Assembly: GCA_963920635.1 (NCBI GenBank)
Contig: OY987298.1
Location: 111,838,035 to 111,902,034, forward strand
Direction: 5' to 3'
DNA: 64,000 nt
Source of the DNA: Pseudeuparius sepicola
Taxonomy: Eukaryota > Arthropoda > Insecta > Coleoptera > Anthribidae
Within the stretch, counting starts at the first letter, position 1, and every line of letters starts with the position of its first letter. Both the position numbers and the translations under genes were made by a program. Positions 36,001 to 46,976 of the stretch are shown piece after piece. The notes below the pieces were generated by a model that was not told the origin of the DNA, did no database searches, and saw only the letters and a program-made list of their open reading frames with translations.

Positions 36001-38081
36001 TGTTGCCATATTTGATGTTTAATATTAGTTGTAAAGATTACGTTAACATAAATATGCAGGTAGATAAATAAATTTTTGTTGTTTGGCAATTTTTCTTGTT
36101 GTTTACCTTTTGTTAATAAAACTGAATGCCTTAATTATTATTTTTCTTATTTAAAACGCAGTCAAGGTATCAATAATTTACGGGAAGCGAGTGTCAATTT
36201 AGCGGGCGTTAAAGTGCCACTTAATGCCTGCAAAACTTAAATAAATATAATAATATAATATATAAAAATAAATAAAAAATAATAAAATAATAAATAAATA
36301 AATAAATAAATGATAATCCGCCATTTTGTTTTTGCGGAAAATCTTTTTTTGGCCATACCCTTTTTTTGTCTGAAGCCCAATTTTCTCCTTGACACCGGCA
36401 TTGGATTTCTGAATGAGAATTAATATCTTAAAAATTAATAAGAAAATATAATTTATCACGTTATTTCTCTCTGCTCTATCGTTATCACCGAAAATATGAA
36501 GGACTCTGCGCTGACGCCTGATCTCACAGTCCGTAGGTATTTCAGGCTAAATCAAAATGATTTTCTCGATCAGTACCTACATGTCCATGATATAAATCTG
36601 CAAAAATATAACTACCTACATAATTTATAATTGGGAGAAAATTTGTTTGACCTTCCTGTAATTATTACCTATTACAAGTGCTTTGTTTAATTATTAATAA
36701 ACTGGCCCATCGAGGCAAACGAACGGGAATTGCGCTTAATTACTAACGAGTTATCGGTATACACCGCAACTGTTAGCTAATTGTTATTATCAATATTAAG
36801 CAAGAATTGATTCAACTAGCTTGCAGCCTGGGCATATTTAAACATATTTTGTGGCAAATAACGCAGCAGCTAATTAATAAGTGTTTGGATATGCAATCCC
36901 AATCATTTATTCCGCGGGTTTACTTATTCAGGATGTTACAAAAAAATTGGTCAATCCATTCACCACACTTTTGTTGGGGTAAAATGATGTGACTTTTTAC
37001 ACCATTTATTTAGGCGCCAGCACGTACTGCAAAATAGAGGGTGTTAAAGTTATATAAAAAAAAGGAATTGTATTAATAACTCCTGTGTTTCTATGATGTT
37101 TAGTTGAAATTTGGAACCAATTTTTGTATTATAAAACAGATTTTTTTTTTATAATTTTAACCCCCCCTCCTTTTTTGGGTTGCCCATGGTTTAAAGGGAT
37201 ACCCTTTTAGATTCAGGATTATTGTAATTTTTTGGGTCTTGTAAAATTTTTATTTAGGACTTGGTTTACGAGATATTGGAATTTATTTGGCTATTTATTG
37301 GGATTTTGTTAATAATAATTTTCGCCTTGGCCTCTCAATAACAATCTTGTTTGTATATATAGCTAAAATTTGATATGAGTTTTCGATAAACGCATTATCA
37401 TATTTTGCCTAACCCAAATTGATAAATTAAAAAAATTTGGGGGGTTTGGAAACATTGTCGTCCCAGCTTTTTTCTACATACACCCATGAGTTTAAAACCT
37501 GTGAATTTCTCAAATTAATTAATCGAATTACAAATAAGTTGCAATATCTGTTAAACGAAATCTTGAATTAAAATTTTAGGAGTCACAAAATTAATAAAAA
37601 TAAACATTAAAATCTAAAAAGTGATAGATACCCTAAAACAAGTAGCGCACCCAAAAAGAAGTTAGGATTTCCAAAGTGTACAACACTTCTATTTTACTCA
37701 GTTTGTTCTATGAATTTTTTGACTAAAATTATACAAAAACTGTGTTTTTATATCAAAGAAATATGTGCCAAACAAAATATATATAAAAATAAATAATAGT
37801 AATAAAATTTCTTGAATTTGATACCCTGAAAGTAGAAGCATGTAGTTCAAAAATCGCCTAAAAATCATATTATTTTAGTGTAAAGAATCTCCGCTTAAAA
37901 GATGGACCTACTTTTGTGTAACACTCTGTATTATATTATGTTACTGTAATGAAATGGCTTTTCATCAGAGGTAACTTTTCCAAATTGGGAGTGGCATTTA
38001 TTTTAAAATTTTTGAAGAAAATTTATTCTTTATAAATAATTTTGTTTCTCGAAACACCAATAAATATTAACAAACATGAAT
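33026..38081. other. Intronic noncoding stretch
   Basis: No gene supported. It includes an AT simple-repeat tract (about 36236-36312, AAATA/AATA units). Orphan transposon ends include CAGAGTTATTCAG (about 33511) and ACACTCTGTA (about 37920). The open frames at 35282-35617 and 35814-36071 show no recognisable domain. Confidence 0.4.
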
Positions 38082-38312
38082 GGATTATTGTATCTGTAAT
38101 TATTATGAATAAAGAGGGATGTTTCTGTGGTATGTAAAGAATAATGAGTTGAAAAAATGCATTCCCTTGCAGTCGGGATTTGAACCCGAGACTCCTACTG
38201 AGACCGTATTAGGCATTTAACCAACTAAGCTACCAAAGCATACAGTTCTAGGCTAGTTGTGGTATTTGTCCCAACTGACTATACTCTTATATTGAGTAGA
38301 GGTGAGATGTGA
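38082..38312 (-). mobile_element. tRNA-derived SINE, minus-strand copy
   Basis: On the minus strand it has A box TAGCTTAGTTGG (near 38233-38221) and B box GGTTCAAATCCC (near 38187-38175), both closer to a functional pol III promoter than in the plus copy at 24072. The body ends with AAACATCCCTCTTTATTC. The similarity covers the whole of the paired copy, so this is a SINE and not a tRNA gene. Confidence 0.8.
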
Positions 38313-38611
38313 ACTTCCTTTCCTTCCAATCACAATTTTCTAGAAAAACTAAAAATTATCTTATAAATAATTTACTCCTATTTTAGGATAAGTTTCAAAA
38401 AGTTTCACAAAAACGTGTGCCCCTCTTACAAACGAAATTGACCGATTATGCGTTTTTAAATATATTTATTTCTGACCGGGATATTATAAGCTTATATCAT
38501 CATAGTTACGCTATCAATAAAGAGGGTCATAACTCCCTTGGGACATTATAGATCCTATAATTCCCTCTACCTCACAAGTAAAAATAAAATAAAAAAATGC
38601 TAATATACATA

Positions 38612-38920
38612 CAGGGTGAGTCGAAGTTAAACCGCCATACTTAAAATTTGAGTAGTATTTTTAAAAATAAATGGGGTTCTTCATATAACATTTTGACCAA
38701 AAACGCTCCGTTTTCGACATACAGGGCGTCAAAGTTTTCTTTTAAAAACAGAAAAAATTAGTATTTTCGGTACCATTTATGCTATCGAGTTGAAAATTGG
38801 TACTTTTATGTTTTCTGGGACGGCGATTATGAATTTTCTATCAACTTTCTTCTAGCCGCTAGAAGGCGTTGGCTACGTCGTTACTTTCGAACAAAAGTGT
38901 TTTAAACTTTTTTGTCGTTG
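38612..38920. mobile_element. Rearranged copy of the CAGGGTGAGTCGAAG family
   Basis: The left end matches 14677 onward (TA at 38610-38611). After about 100 bases it follows the right-hand interior of the 14677-14987 copy in inverted orientation (TTTTCGACATACAGGGCGTC), then returns to the shared core (GCCGCTAGAAGGCGTTGGCT). The right terminus is missing. Confidence 0.65.
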
Positions 38921-39313
38921 AAAAATCTGCATTTTAGACAGCGGAATATTAAATTACATTTGATTTTGAACAAAAAATGTCTTGTAAAAATACGAAAACC
39001 TTAACCGTTTTCATGAAAAACGCAAACTTTACTATCGGTAATTAAGGCCCTTATAATTCCCTTGATACATAAATAACTATTATGTAATTATATGCATTTT
39101 TCAGAATTTTTTTGACCATAATTATTTCGCGCCAAAAATTCTGAATTTCAAATTTTCCCCACAAAATAATTATATTTTGTGAAAATTGTCCTCGGTCAGT
39201 ATAATCCTAACCTTTTTATAAATCGAAATGTGTAGGTACATTAAAATATCAAATTTACTGTTGGCTGGCAAGTTATTATTTTTATTTATTAATTTATTAT
39301 TGTTAAGTCTATA

Positions 39314-40711
39314 CAGGATGTCCCAATAAGGAATCCCGTCGCCGATATCTCAGGAACAAAAAAGAGATATTTTAATTCTGCAAACGCCGTTCGCTAGGAC
39401 GTTAAGAGGGCTTTATTCGTAACTGCTAAGCGTTCATTTTGACATTGGCGTATAGATGGCGTTGCGGTGCAAAGAAACTTTTCGATCCTAAGAACATTGG
39501 AACGTAGCGCATCTGAAAGACTGGGTAATTTGGAGAAACTTTTGTTCTATGGACTATTTTCCAATTGTTACTAGTTTCTGAAATAACCGCTCTACAATGT
39601 CATTTACAAAAAATGAGCTAACTCGCTTAAAATTATCCTTAGAGGAAAAAGTTATTAAAAATATCTCTGTAGTGCACTAAGACGAAGAGAAGAGCGGCAT
39701 GTGTCAAATTATTACACATCTGGTTCGACCGGAAGTACCGGAAGTGACCAATTTTTCAGTTCAAAATGAACATACTGTACAATTTCCCTCAAAATTGGAA
39801 AATATCATACCTAATAATAATAACACCTTGTAGGTACATGTAAACAACGACAATTTGGTTGAATTTATTTTTATTAACGGAAGGTGACATTATAGAATTA
39901 AACATGTATGTTTGCAATGTTTGCAATAAATATTATGTTCAAAATTATTTCCATACCTAACTACGAGCGGCTACAGCACTGTTTTTACCACATTCTCCAT
40001 AATCTAATACCATATTTTAATTTATCCTCATTACTATGAGTAACCATTATTAAAAAAATTAATAAACTAATAATTAGGCAAGAAACAAATTGACAGCGAT
40101 CGAGAATTATCTAATGCGTTTGAAGCTAAATATAAAATTGAAACAATGGACAGAGGCAGAGCCACGTTCGGTTAATAAAAATAAATTCAGCCAAATTGTC
40201 GTTGTCTAGATTTATGTATGTATATACATGGAGTTATTGTTATTATATGACACTGGAAATTACCTTTTTTCACTTTTTAAACCGAAAAGTGGGTTACTTC
40301 CGGTACTTCCGGTCAAACCGGATGTGTAATAATTTGACACGTGAAGCTATTTTCTTCGTCCTAGTGAACTATAAAGATATTTTTAATAACTTTTTCCTCT
40401 AAAGTCAATTTTAAGCGAGTTAGCTCATTTTGTGTACCTAAATGACAATTTAGAGCGGTTATCTCAGAAACTAGTAACAGTAGGAAAATAGTCCATAGAA
40501 CAAAAGTTTCTCCAAATTACCCAGTGTTTCAAATGCGCTACGCTTCAACGTTCCTAGGATCGAAAAGTTTCTTTGCACCGCAGCGCCATCTATACGCCAA
40601 TATCAAAATGAACGCTTATCAGTTTCGAATAAAGCCCTCTCCACGTCCTAGCGAACGGCGTTTGCAGAATTAAAATATCTCTTCTTGTTCCGGAGATATC
40701 GGCGACGGGAG
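39314..40711. mobile_element. Large foldback, right terminus lost (family of 50837)
   Basis: CAGGATGTCCCAATAAGGAA at 39314 (TA before) opens the left arm. The arms of roughly 500 bases pair (GCAAACGCCGTTCGCTAGGA at 39382 with its complement at about 40650; GGTCAAACCGGATGTG with the opposite arm). The right end stops at CGGCGACGGGA (about 40711), short of the expected terminus. The unpaired centre holds a transposase-like remnant on the minus strand. Confidence 0.75.
39950..40006 (-). pseudogene. Transposase HTH remnant in foldback centre
   Basis: Read on the minus strand, the central sequence gives YGECGKNSAVAAR and then a stop. This matches the consensus of the N-terminal helix-turn-helix (DUF4817-like) in insect mariner-type transposases, whose typical form is Y-G-E-C, then N-S, A-A, R-L-Y. 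Only about 17 codons survive. The same motif recurs in the sister foldback at 51826. Confidence 0.5.
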
Positions 40712-40719
40712 TATAGGTA

Positions 40720-41080
40720 TAGTGTGTCAACAGAGGTGTCAAAAGGTGTGAACAGGTGTGAAAGATAAAAAAAAATTGAGTTGACATTTGACCATTTAGT
40801 TTCTAAAAATCGAAGTAGGCATGAGGAAAAAAACAATTTCTGCCTACGAAAAATGCCTTTTCTGTGCAAGATACGGGAAAATTAAAAAAAGTGTGCCCAC
40901 GTGCAAAGTTTAAGATTAATGGGCCTACTTTGTTTTTCCATTTTTTGATAATTTTTCAATAGGCGAGGCCGAGTCTTGGACGTGGGAATAATTCTCTATT
41001 CTGAGCTAGCAAATTTTCTCGTATCATGCACAGGAAAGGCACTTTACGTAGGCAGAATATGATATCTTGGGACACACTAT
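40720..41080. mobile_element. Foldback element, CAGTGTGTC-type ends
   Basis: TAGTGTGTCAACAGAGG at the left is opposed by TTGGGACACACTA at the right (about 41080). The inner arms CTGCCTACGAAAAATGCCTT and its complement near 41035 confirm the fold. It directly abuts the truncated end of the preceding foldback. Confidence 0.65.
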
Positions 41081-41149
41081 ACATACCTAATATTATTTTT
41101 TATGGGCTAGATATCGGAGATCATTTACCCACGTCCGAGGCTTATTTCA

Positions 41150-41350
41150 TCCTCCTTCGAGCGGCTGGCAGGGTTAATCTGGCTCGTAGCCATCCCATAC
41201 CAGCCTATATTAATTGTATATACTTAATCCCAAATTAAACCTAAGGACAAACACAACACCCATGGCACATACCGTGGTGGGACTCGAACCCACGACGTAC
41301 GGTGCCAAAGCGTGGGTCAAATCGAAAGACCCATCGGACACCGCCTCCCC
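41150..41350 (-). mobile_element. Second tRNA-derived SINE family
   Basis: On the minus strand it has an A-box-like TGTCCGATGGG (near 41340) and a perfect B box GGTTCGAGTCC (near 41290-41280) about 50 bases on. A body that does not fold as a tRNA follows (about 41268 down to 41150). The tRNA-like part differs from the SINE at 24072/38082. The 3' limit is estimated. Confidence 0.6.
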
Positions 41351-41853
41351 TACCTAATATTATGTGTATAGAAGTAAAATTAAGTTTTATCGAATTAATT
41401 ATTTATCGACTGCTTATAGAAAATAGCTATAGAAATAATTAATATTTTTAATGGAAAGGCAGATTGGAACTCAAAATTTTAACAAACTTTAAAGCAAGTT
41501 GACACAGTTTGCTTAATTCTGTTCTAATGTGGGTAGTATATTATGTGGCCGATATAAGACGTATGCTGCCGTGCTTATTAGAAACGCAGTATCTACGTAC
41601 TGCGCTAAAATGAGAAATCGGACGTTAAAGTTTTTGGTTAATATCTTGGAAACTAATACTTTTTCGCTAACAAAAACTGTGTTTGTGTGAACTAACTAAT
41701 ATCAGAATTATACTATAGACGTCGTAAAAAACGTATATTTAATTTTTTTACTAAAAAGTCAGATACCGCGGATTTACTTCGTAAACATACCAATTGAGTT
41801 GCGACCTTTTTTAAGCAAAATGCAGTATCTACATACCTACTCATAACAATATA

Positions 41854-41977
41854 TAATAATGGAAACGTTCATGGCATTTCAGGCACAAGGAAGGTGTAAT
41901 ACGAGTAGGTAATACCATAGAAGAATTTACTATGACGTAATACTTAGGCCTACTTGTCACGAACGTTTCCATTATTA
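41854..41977. mobile_element. 124-base hairpin MITE
   Basis: The 17-base ends TAATAATGGAAACGTTC and GAACGTTTCCATTATTA are perfect inverted repeats. No coding capacity. Possible TA duplications are embedded in the AT-rich ends. Confidence 0.65.
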
Positions 41978-42097
41978 CAAGTAATAGAGGCATGATTTAT
42001 CCTCTATATTTATAACAATAATATATCTTATATTAAATCAATTTTTTCAAGAATGGCATCTAGGCAAATAATAGGAACAAGGTATTCTTTGCAATCT

Positions 42098-42307
42098 TTA
42101 TTTATACATCAAAAGTACGGGGCAGGTTTTCCCAAAATATTTGCTGATTTTGTGGTAGCACACCATTTTATTCTTTCTATCGAGGCACGGAACATTCTTA
42201 AGTAGGTCACTTTTCTTCATTGCTTTTTTCATAAGAAAATCCAATGGTTTTGTTTTATCTTCGAGAAAAGAAGTTCTGTACTCATTCTTTTTACTATCGC
42301 TGAACAT
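42098..42307 (-). pseudogene. Unrecognised lysine-rich frame inside a transposon
   Basis: 69 residues, basic, with EDKTKPLDFLMKKAMKKSD and LLKNVPCLDRKNKMVCYH. It lies within the 41561-43391 inverted-repeat element, so it may be a leftover of that element's transposase. I recognise no domain. The start shown is the first ATG; the frame could extend as a fragment. Confidence 0.25.
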
Positions 42308-42378
42308 AACGAGATGCGTTACATTTTCGATAATTACTATTGTTCTTAGTAGGATACATTTATATCATTGAATATGTA

Positions 42379-42842
42379 CAGGGTGTGGTTGTAAATGCGG
42401 GGTATCTCGGTTATTTTTAGAGCCTAATATAGATAATAACTACATAGTGTTATTATTTTTGTAAAGCTTTCGACAATCTGAATATAACTAGTAGAAAATA
42501 TACAGGGTGTTATATGTAAAAAATCTAAGTTTGATCCATATATCGAACACTATCAATTTTAGTAAAAAACTGAATACGGCACTGAATTCTACATGAAAAT
42601 GTCTATAAGATACAGTTTTTTCCATTTCAATATCATTAACCGTTTCCAAGATACGAGGTATGCCCCAAAAGCGCAAATTTTCAATTTCGCCCTGTATCTT
42701 AAAAACGGAGGTGCCTATGAAAAATCTGTTAACGGTATCTTTGGTTTCACAAAAAAGTAGCAACAATTCGCGAAAACCGCAACTCCCTATCTCTACAAAT
42801 AACCGAGATACCCCGCATTTACAACCAAATCTGGACACCCTG
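42379..42842. mobile_element. Foldback MITE, TIR CAGGGTGTGGTTGTAAATGC
   Basis: The left end CAGGGTGTGGTTGTAAATGC (42379) and the right end TTTACAACCAAATCTGGACA...CCCTG (42842) lie between TA dinucleotides. The arms share GGGGTATCTCGGTTATTT. An inner CAGGGTGTTATATG end (42503) points to a secondary palindrome or nested insertion. Confidence 0.75.
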
Positions 42843-43391
42843 TACATGCGCGGCCCAAATCGGTCCACTAGGCATGAGAAATGAGCAAAAAATCAAGAAT
42901 TTCGAGTAAGTGCGGCAACGTTGCGCCAAATTTTACTCTGTGGTACGGCTTCTCAAATCAACAGCTTCCTCTACATACCCTCGCACCACCCCGCTCTTCC
43001 CGTACCGTTTAGTTGAACTCCTTTTCTACCTCGCCCAACGAATCATTTACGACTAATGAGTGTACAATATAGGACGGGAATTAACAGGCAAAGCTAAGAC
43101 AAAAAGCGGCACGTGCAGTATGCTTAGACAAAATGCGGTAATTGCAAGTGTCTCATATGCAGGTACCGCTTTTTTGCTAAGCAAAATGAATATACGGCAT
43201 TTTCATTAAGTAAACCTTTGCATTTAGCACATACGGCATATAAAACATTTATTATTTCACTGTTAATATTGCAGATACCGCTTTTATAAGTAGCATGGAA
43301 AGAGATAAGTCCAATGTGAACCCAATGATACAGAAAAGACGATTTCAGATATTTTTGCAGATACCGCGTTTCTAATAAGCAGGGCAGTATG

Positions 43392-43670
43392 GCCCCGCGT
43401 CGCTCCTAATCCGCGCCTTTAGATTAGGTGGATGCGGAAACGGGACGGGCGATTTTTCGCCTTTTGTTCCCGTTCGCCGGAAAAACCCGCCAGAGGAATA
43501 GGCGGCCGCCGCCGAAACATCGCCGCGTCCGCCCAGAGGGTAATTAGGGATCGACCCGTTTTTCCAAAACGATCGCTTTGCGGGCTATTTCGCTTCTCCG
43601 CTACATTTTTATGCGGTCTGTTTTTAGTTTTAAACGTGTTCGTACTGCGTCGTTAATAACAGGGTGTCCC
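43392..43670. other. GC-rich island of unknown origin
   Basis: About 260 bases of clearly higher GC than anything nearby, between a transposon end and an orphan CAGGGTGTCCC (43662). It holds a 74-codon plus-strand frame (43432-43656, arginine-rich) with no recognisable domain. It could be foreign or transposon-derived sequence, or a decayed exon. Confidence 0.4.
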
Positions 43671-43683
43671 AACGAAAACTATA

Positions 43684-45601
43684 CAGTGTGTCCGAAATTG
43701 GTGATGCATGTATTGCGATCTCGGAAACTGTTAGAGATAGAAAAACTGTTAAATGGGGAAAGTTTTAGACAATTCTGTTTGTAATTGAATGCCGTTTAGT
43801 TTGCGACTTTATCTCTTTCGGTTTTGAAGATATTTTGAAAAAACTAAAATGACACATTTTATGAAAATTTTTAAATTATGTAAAAACTATCGTAGGGCAA
43901 CTTTTTGCGCCTAAAACGTCTGTGTAGTCAGATTTTATTTGCAACGTTTCGATTTTTTGGAACCACCATCAACTTTGTTTTTTCATATGGGCGCCATATT
44001 GGATTTTTACGGTTGTGAAAAAAACTCTTTTTTTAGCTTTCTAATGATGTATCACACCTAGTAAAAAAAGTTCATTTATGGGTAAAAAAGCAAAAATTAC
44101 GATTTTGTGATAAATTTGGCAACGTCGCACAACAAAATAATAAAACTTAAGGAGCTCATAGTGGATTTAATCTCTAAACTACAAATAATAAGAAAATGTC
44201 CTTATAATAGTTTCTCCTATGTGAAAATGATGTGAAATCATAGAAATAACCCTTTTTCAAATCTTAATGCAATTTAACATAGAAATAAATGTATAAACTG
44301 TAAAGATTAAATTATAATCGAAATAAAATTGTCTAAGCTAGTATTCAAAAAGTCTCCCACTTGCTTCCATACATTTCTCATATTTTTTTACCACGGATCT
44401 GGTAATATTAGACAGAACATCCCGCGTACGCTGTTCGAGGTCTTGTCTGCTTTCTGGGGAATACCTTTTGTTGGGTTGTCGTCTATCCGGATAATCTCCC
44501 ATTTCTTCGATTTTTAAAAAAAGGTACTAACATATCAAGCTTTTCTTCATTTGAGAAATTTAGCGCCATTCTACACATTAGGCCGGAGTCGAAACCAAAA
44601 CCACGTTTAACTGAAAAACTTTCACATTTGTGACAGATTTAAATTTGACATTTGTTTAAAATCCCAATGCCTACTGATATTATAGAAAAATGTATCACGT
44701 GAAATTATCTTCTGAATTTTTGTTTATAACATAACAATTAAATGATTTTCGGATCAAATTGGGTATTCCGAAAAATAATAATTAGTGTTTTATTGTGCGA
44801 CGTTGCCAAATTTACAACAAAATCATAATTTTTGGTTTTTTACCAATATTAACCGTAACACAATTCATCGTGTTACCAGATAGGTACGTGGTAAAAAAAT
44901 GTCGGAAATGTATGGAAGCAAATGGGGGGCATTTGAACACTAGATTAAATAATTTTATTTCTATTATTATTATTTTTTACAGTTTATACATTTAATTCCA
45001 TCTTAAATTGCATTAAGATTTCAAAAAGGGTTATTTCTGTGATTTCAAAACATTTTCATATAGGAGAAACTATTATAGGGATATTTTCTTATTAATTGTA
45101 ATATAGAGATTAAATCCACTATGAGCTCTTTATTGTGCGACGTTGCCAAATTTATTACAAAATCGTAATTTTGCTTTTTTGCCCATAAACGAACTTTTTT
45201 TTACTAGGTGTGATACATCATTAGAAAGCTAAAAAAAGAGGCTTTTCAAAACCGTAAAAATCCAATATGGCTCCCATATGAAAAAGCGAAGTTGATGATA
45301 GTTCCAAAAAACCGGAACGTTGCAAATAAAATCTGACTACACGGGCGTTTTAGGCGTAAAAAGTTGCCCTAATAAAGTTTTTACAGAATTTAAAAATTTT
45401 CGTAAATAAAGAAATTACAGGGAATTTTCGAAAATGCATCATTTTAGTTTTTTCAAAATATCTTCAAAACCAAAAGAGATAAAGTGCTAAACTAAACGGC
45501 ATTCAATTACAATTATCTAAAACTTTCCCTATTTAACCGTTTCTCTATCTCTAACAGTTTCCAAGATCGCAATACATGCATCACCAATTTCGGACACACT
45601 G
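43684..45601. mobile_element. 1.9-kb foldback, TIR CAGTGTGTCCGAAATTGGTG
   Basis: CAGTGTGTCCGAAATTGGTG at 43684 and its complement ending 45601 are flanked by TA. Arms of roughly 650-700 bases pair throughout (TTGGCAACGTCGCAC occurs in both; GGGCAACTTTTTGCGCC and its near-complement). The centre, about 44330-44790, contains a broken transposase-like reading frame. Part of its 3' portion is also present in the right arm. Confidence 0.85.
44341..44569 (-). pseudogene. DUF4817-type transposase HTH remnant, frameshifted
   Basis: From the minus-strand ATG at 44569 it reads MALNFSNEEKLDMLV...FFKNRRNGR. After a break near 44490 another frame gives DYPDRRQPNKRYSPE and finally VVKKYEKCMEASG. The F-S-N-E-E-K, K-N-R-R-N and Y-P-D-R-R-Q-P blocks in this order match the N-terminal helix-turn-helix that opens insect mariner-like transposases. 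The DDE catalytic core is absent. The last block is mirrored on the plus strand at about 44888-44945 (VVKKCRKCMEANGGH), so the inverted duplication includes coding sequence. Confidence 0.6.
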
Positions 45602-46976
45602 TATACTTACCTTCAATATATCCCGTAATATTTTTTGTTGTCAAAAGTTTGACGAAGGGAACGAAGTTGCGTATTTTACCAAATTTAGGTTTAGTGTATT
45701 TCGTCCCAGACTCTTTTAAAGGACGAAAAAATTTCGAGTTGAAAGTTTAGCCTTTGGGGATGAACCCTTGCTTGGTTTCAAAGTAGTTTGTGACATAATT
45801 TTAGTTTCGAAAAACCAAGTATGCCTTGTATATTTCGAAAAAACTGTTTTCTTACACAGTAAAGTGCTTTTCCTATAGGAGTATTTACTATATCGCATTA
45901 CTATTACACAATTGTGTAATTGTTGTTGCTTTCCTTGCAAAATCACCGTGTCAAAAATCGCTAATGCTAATAACTATCAATAAATATAATAAAAAATTTA
46001 TTCCCAACTGTTACAAAAAGTGTGTTCTTTGCATTAGACCGCAGTCGCGTGCGGGAAAGTGTACAAAATAGGTAATAAATCTGTTTACTACGGATTCTCT
46101 GGACTAAAATAACTTCCACGAATAAAATAATTATTACACGGGTCTTTCGAAAACTAAAATTTCAACTAAATATCTTCAACAAACAATTTATTAATAAAAT
46201 TCATTTCTTCAAATTATTTAACTTTACCTAAGATTTTGAAATGAAATGAAAAATATTATAAGAAAAGTCATATCATTTTAGAATTTGTGGTCTTTTTTGT
46301 AATACCTTCTATAACCATTTACATACAACCTTAATGAAGCTTTAGCCCTTTTTTCCTTACTCTACTTTGTTGGTGTGACGTCCTGACCGCAGTTATTTTG
46401 AAAAATAATATTCACCATAATAAATACTGAAGTTTGTCACTGGGTATCCTCAAAACTGTAGTTGTAATGTCCTCGAGGCGTAGGTATAGTTAGCCTTCAA
46501 GATTTTTCCATAATATACATTTTTATTGCTAGCTCAATAATAATTGTATTTCACGGTAAAACCACCCATTTCAAAACCACTTTAGTAAAATAGTGCAGTT
46601 TTATCCCTCATATTTCTCCAGTACGTTAACCATCCCCTGACCAGGTTTCCATCCTATTCAATTGCCTAAGGTACGGTAGCTATAATAAAACTTTAATGTA
46701 CCTACGGATGCCTATTTATTATTTTTTTATACCTACGTCTTATTATAAAGTTTATTTTTTGTGCTTGTAGTGAACTCCGTCTGGAGGTAATAATTATTAT
46801 ACACTCTAACAACCACGTATACCTAACTCTGGAATGTTTGTGAAGTCATTCCGGAAAGGGGCGTCCAATTGCATTTATCGAGTAATCGAGTTTACAAAGT
46901 CGGCCAATTAGGGAGGAGTACCTACAATATTACGGACGTAGCAGAGTTTTTCACTTGAAGATTATACAATACTGTA
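45602..46976. other. Intronic noncoding stretch
   Basis: It contains sequence related to the 28088 element (TTTCGAGTTGAAAGTTTAGC, about 45731) without complete ends. No gene supported. Confidence 0.4.

Larger units (their letters stand above)
41561..43391. mobile_element. Inverted-repeat transposon with GCAGATACCGC motifs
   Basis: The ends share CTTATTAGAAACGC (41574 left; complement GCGTTTCTAATAAG, about 43366-43379). This core lies inside longer, imperfect inverted ends of about 37 bases. The motif GCAGATACCGC (or GCGGTATCTGC) and close variants recur at about 41587, 41762, 41821, 43160, 43273 and 43357, concentrated near the ends as transposase-binding arrays often are. It contains a hairpin MITE (41854-41977), a foldback (42379-42842) and an unrecognised minus-strand frame (42098-42307). 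Superfamily not assigned. Confidence 0.55.

Noticed and set aside
38172..38240. Possible tRNA gene on the minus strand
   Set aside because: Good A and B boxes, but the flanks match the SINE at 24072 well beyond tRNA limits.
41270..41345. Possible tRNA gene on the minus strand
   Set aside because: The B box is intact but the acceptor stem does not pair, and a SINE-like body is attached.
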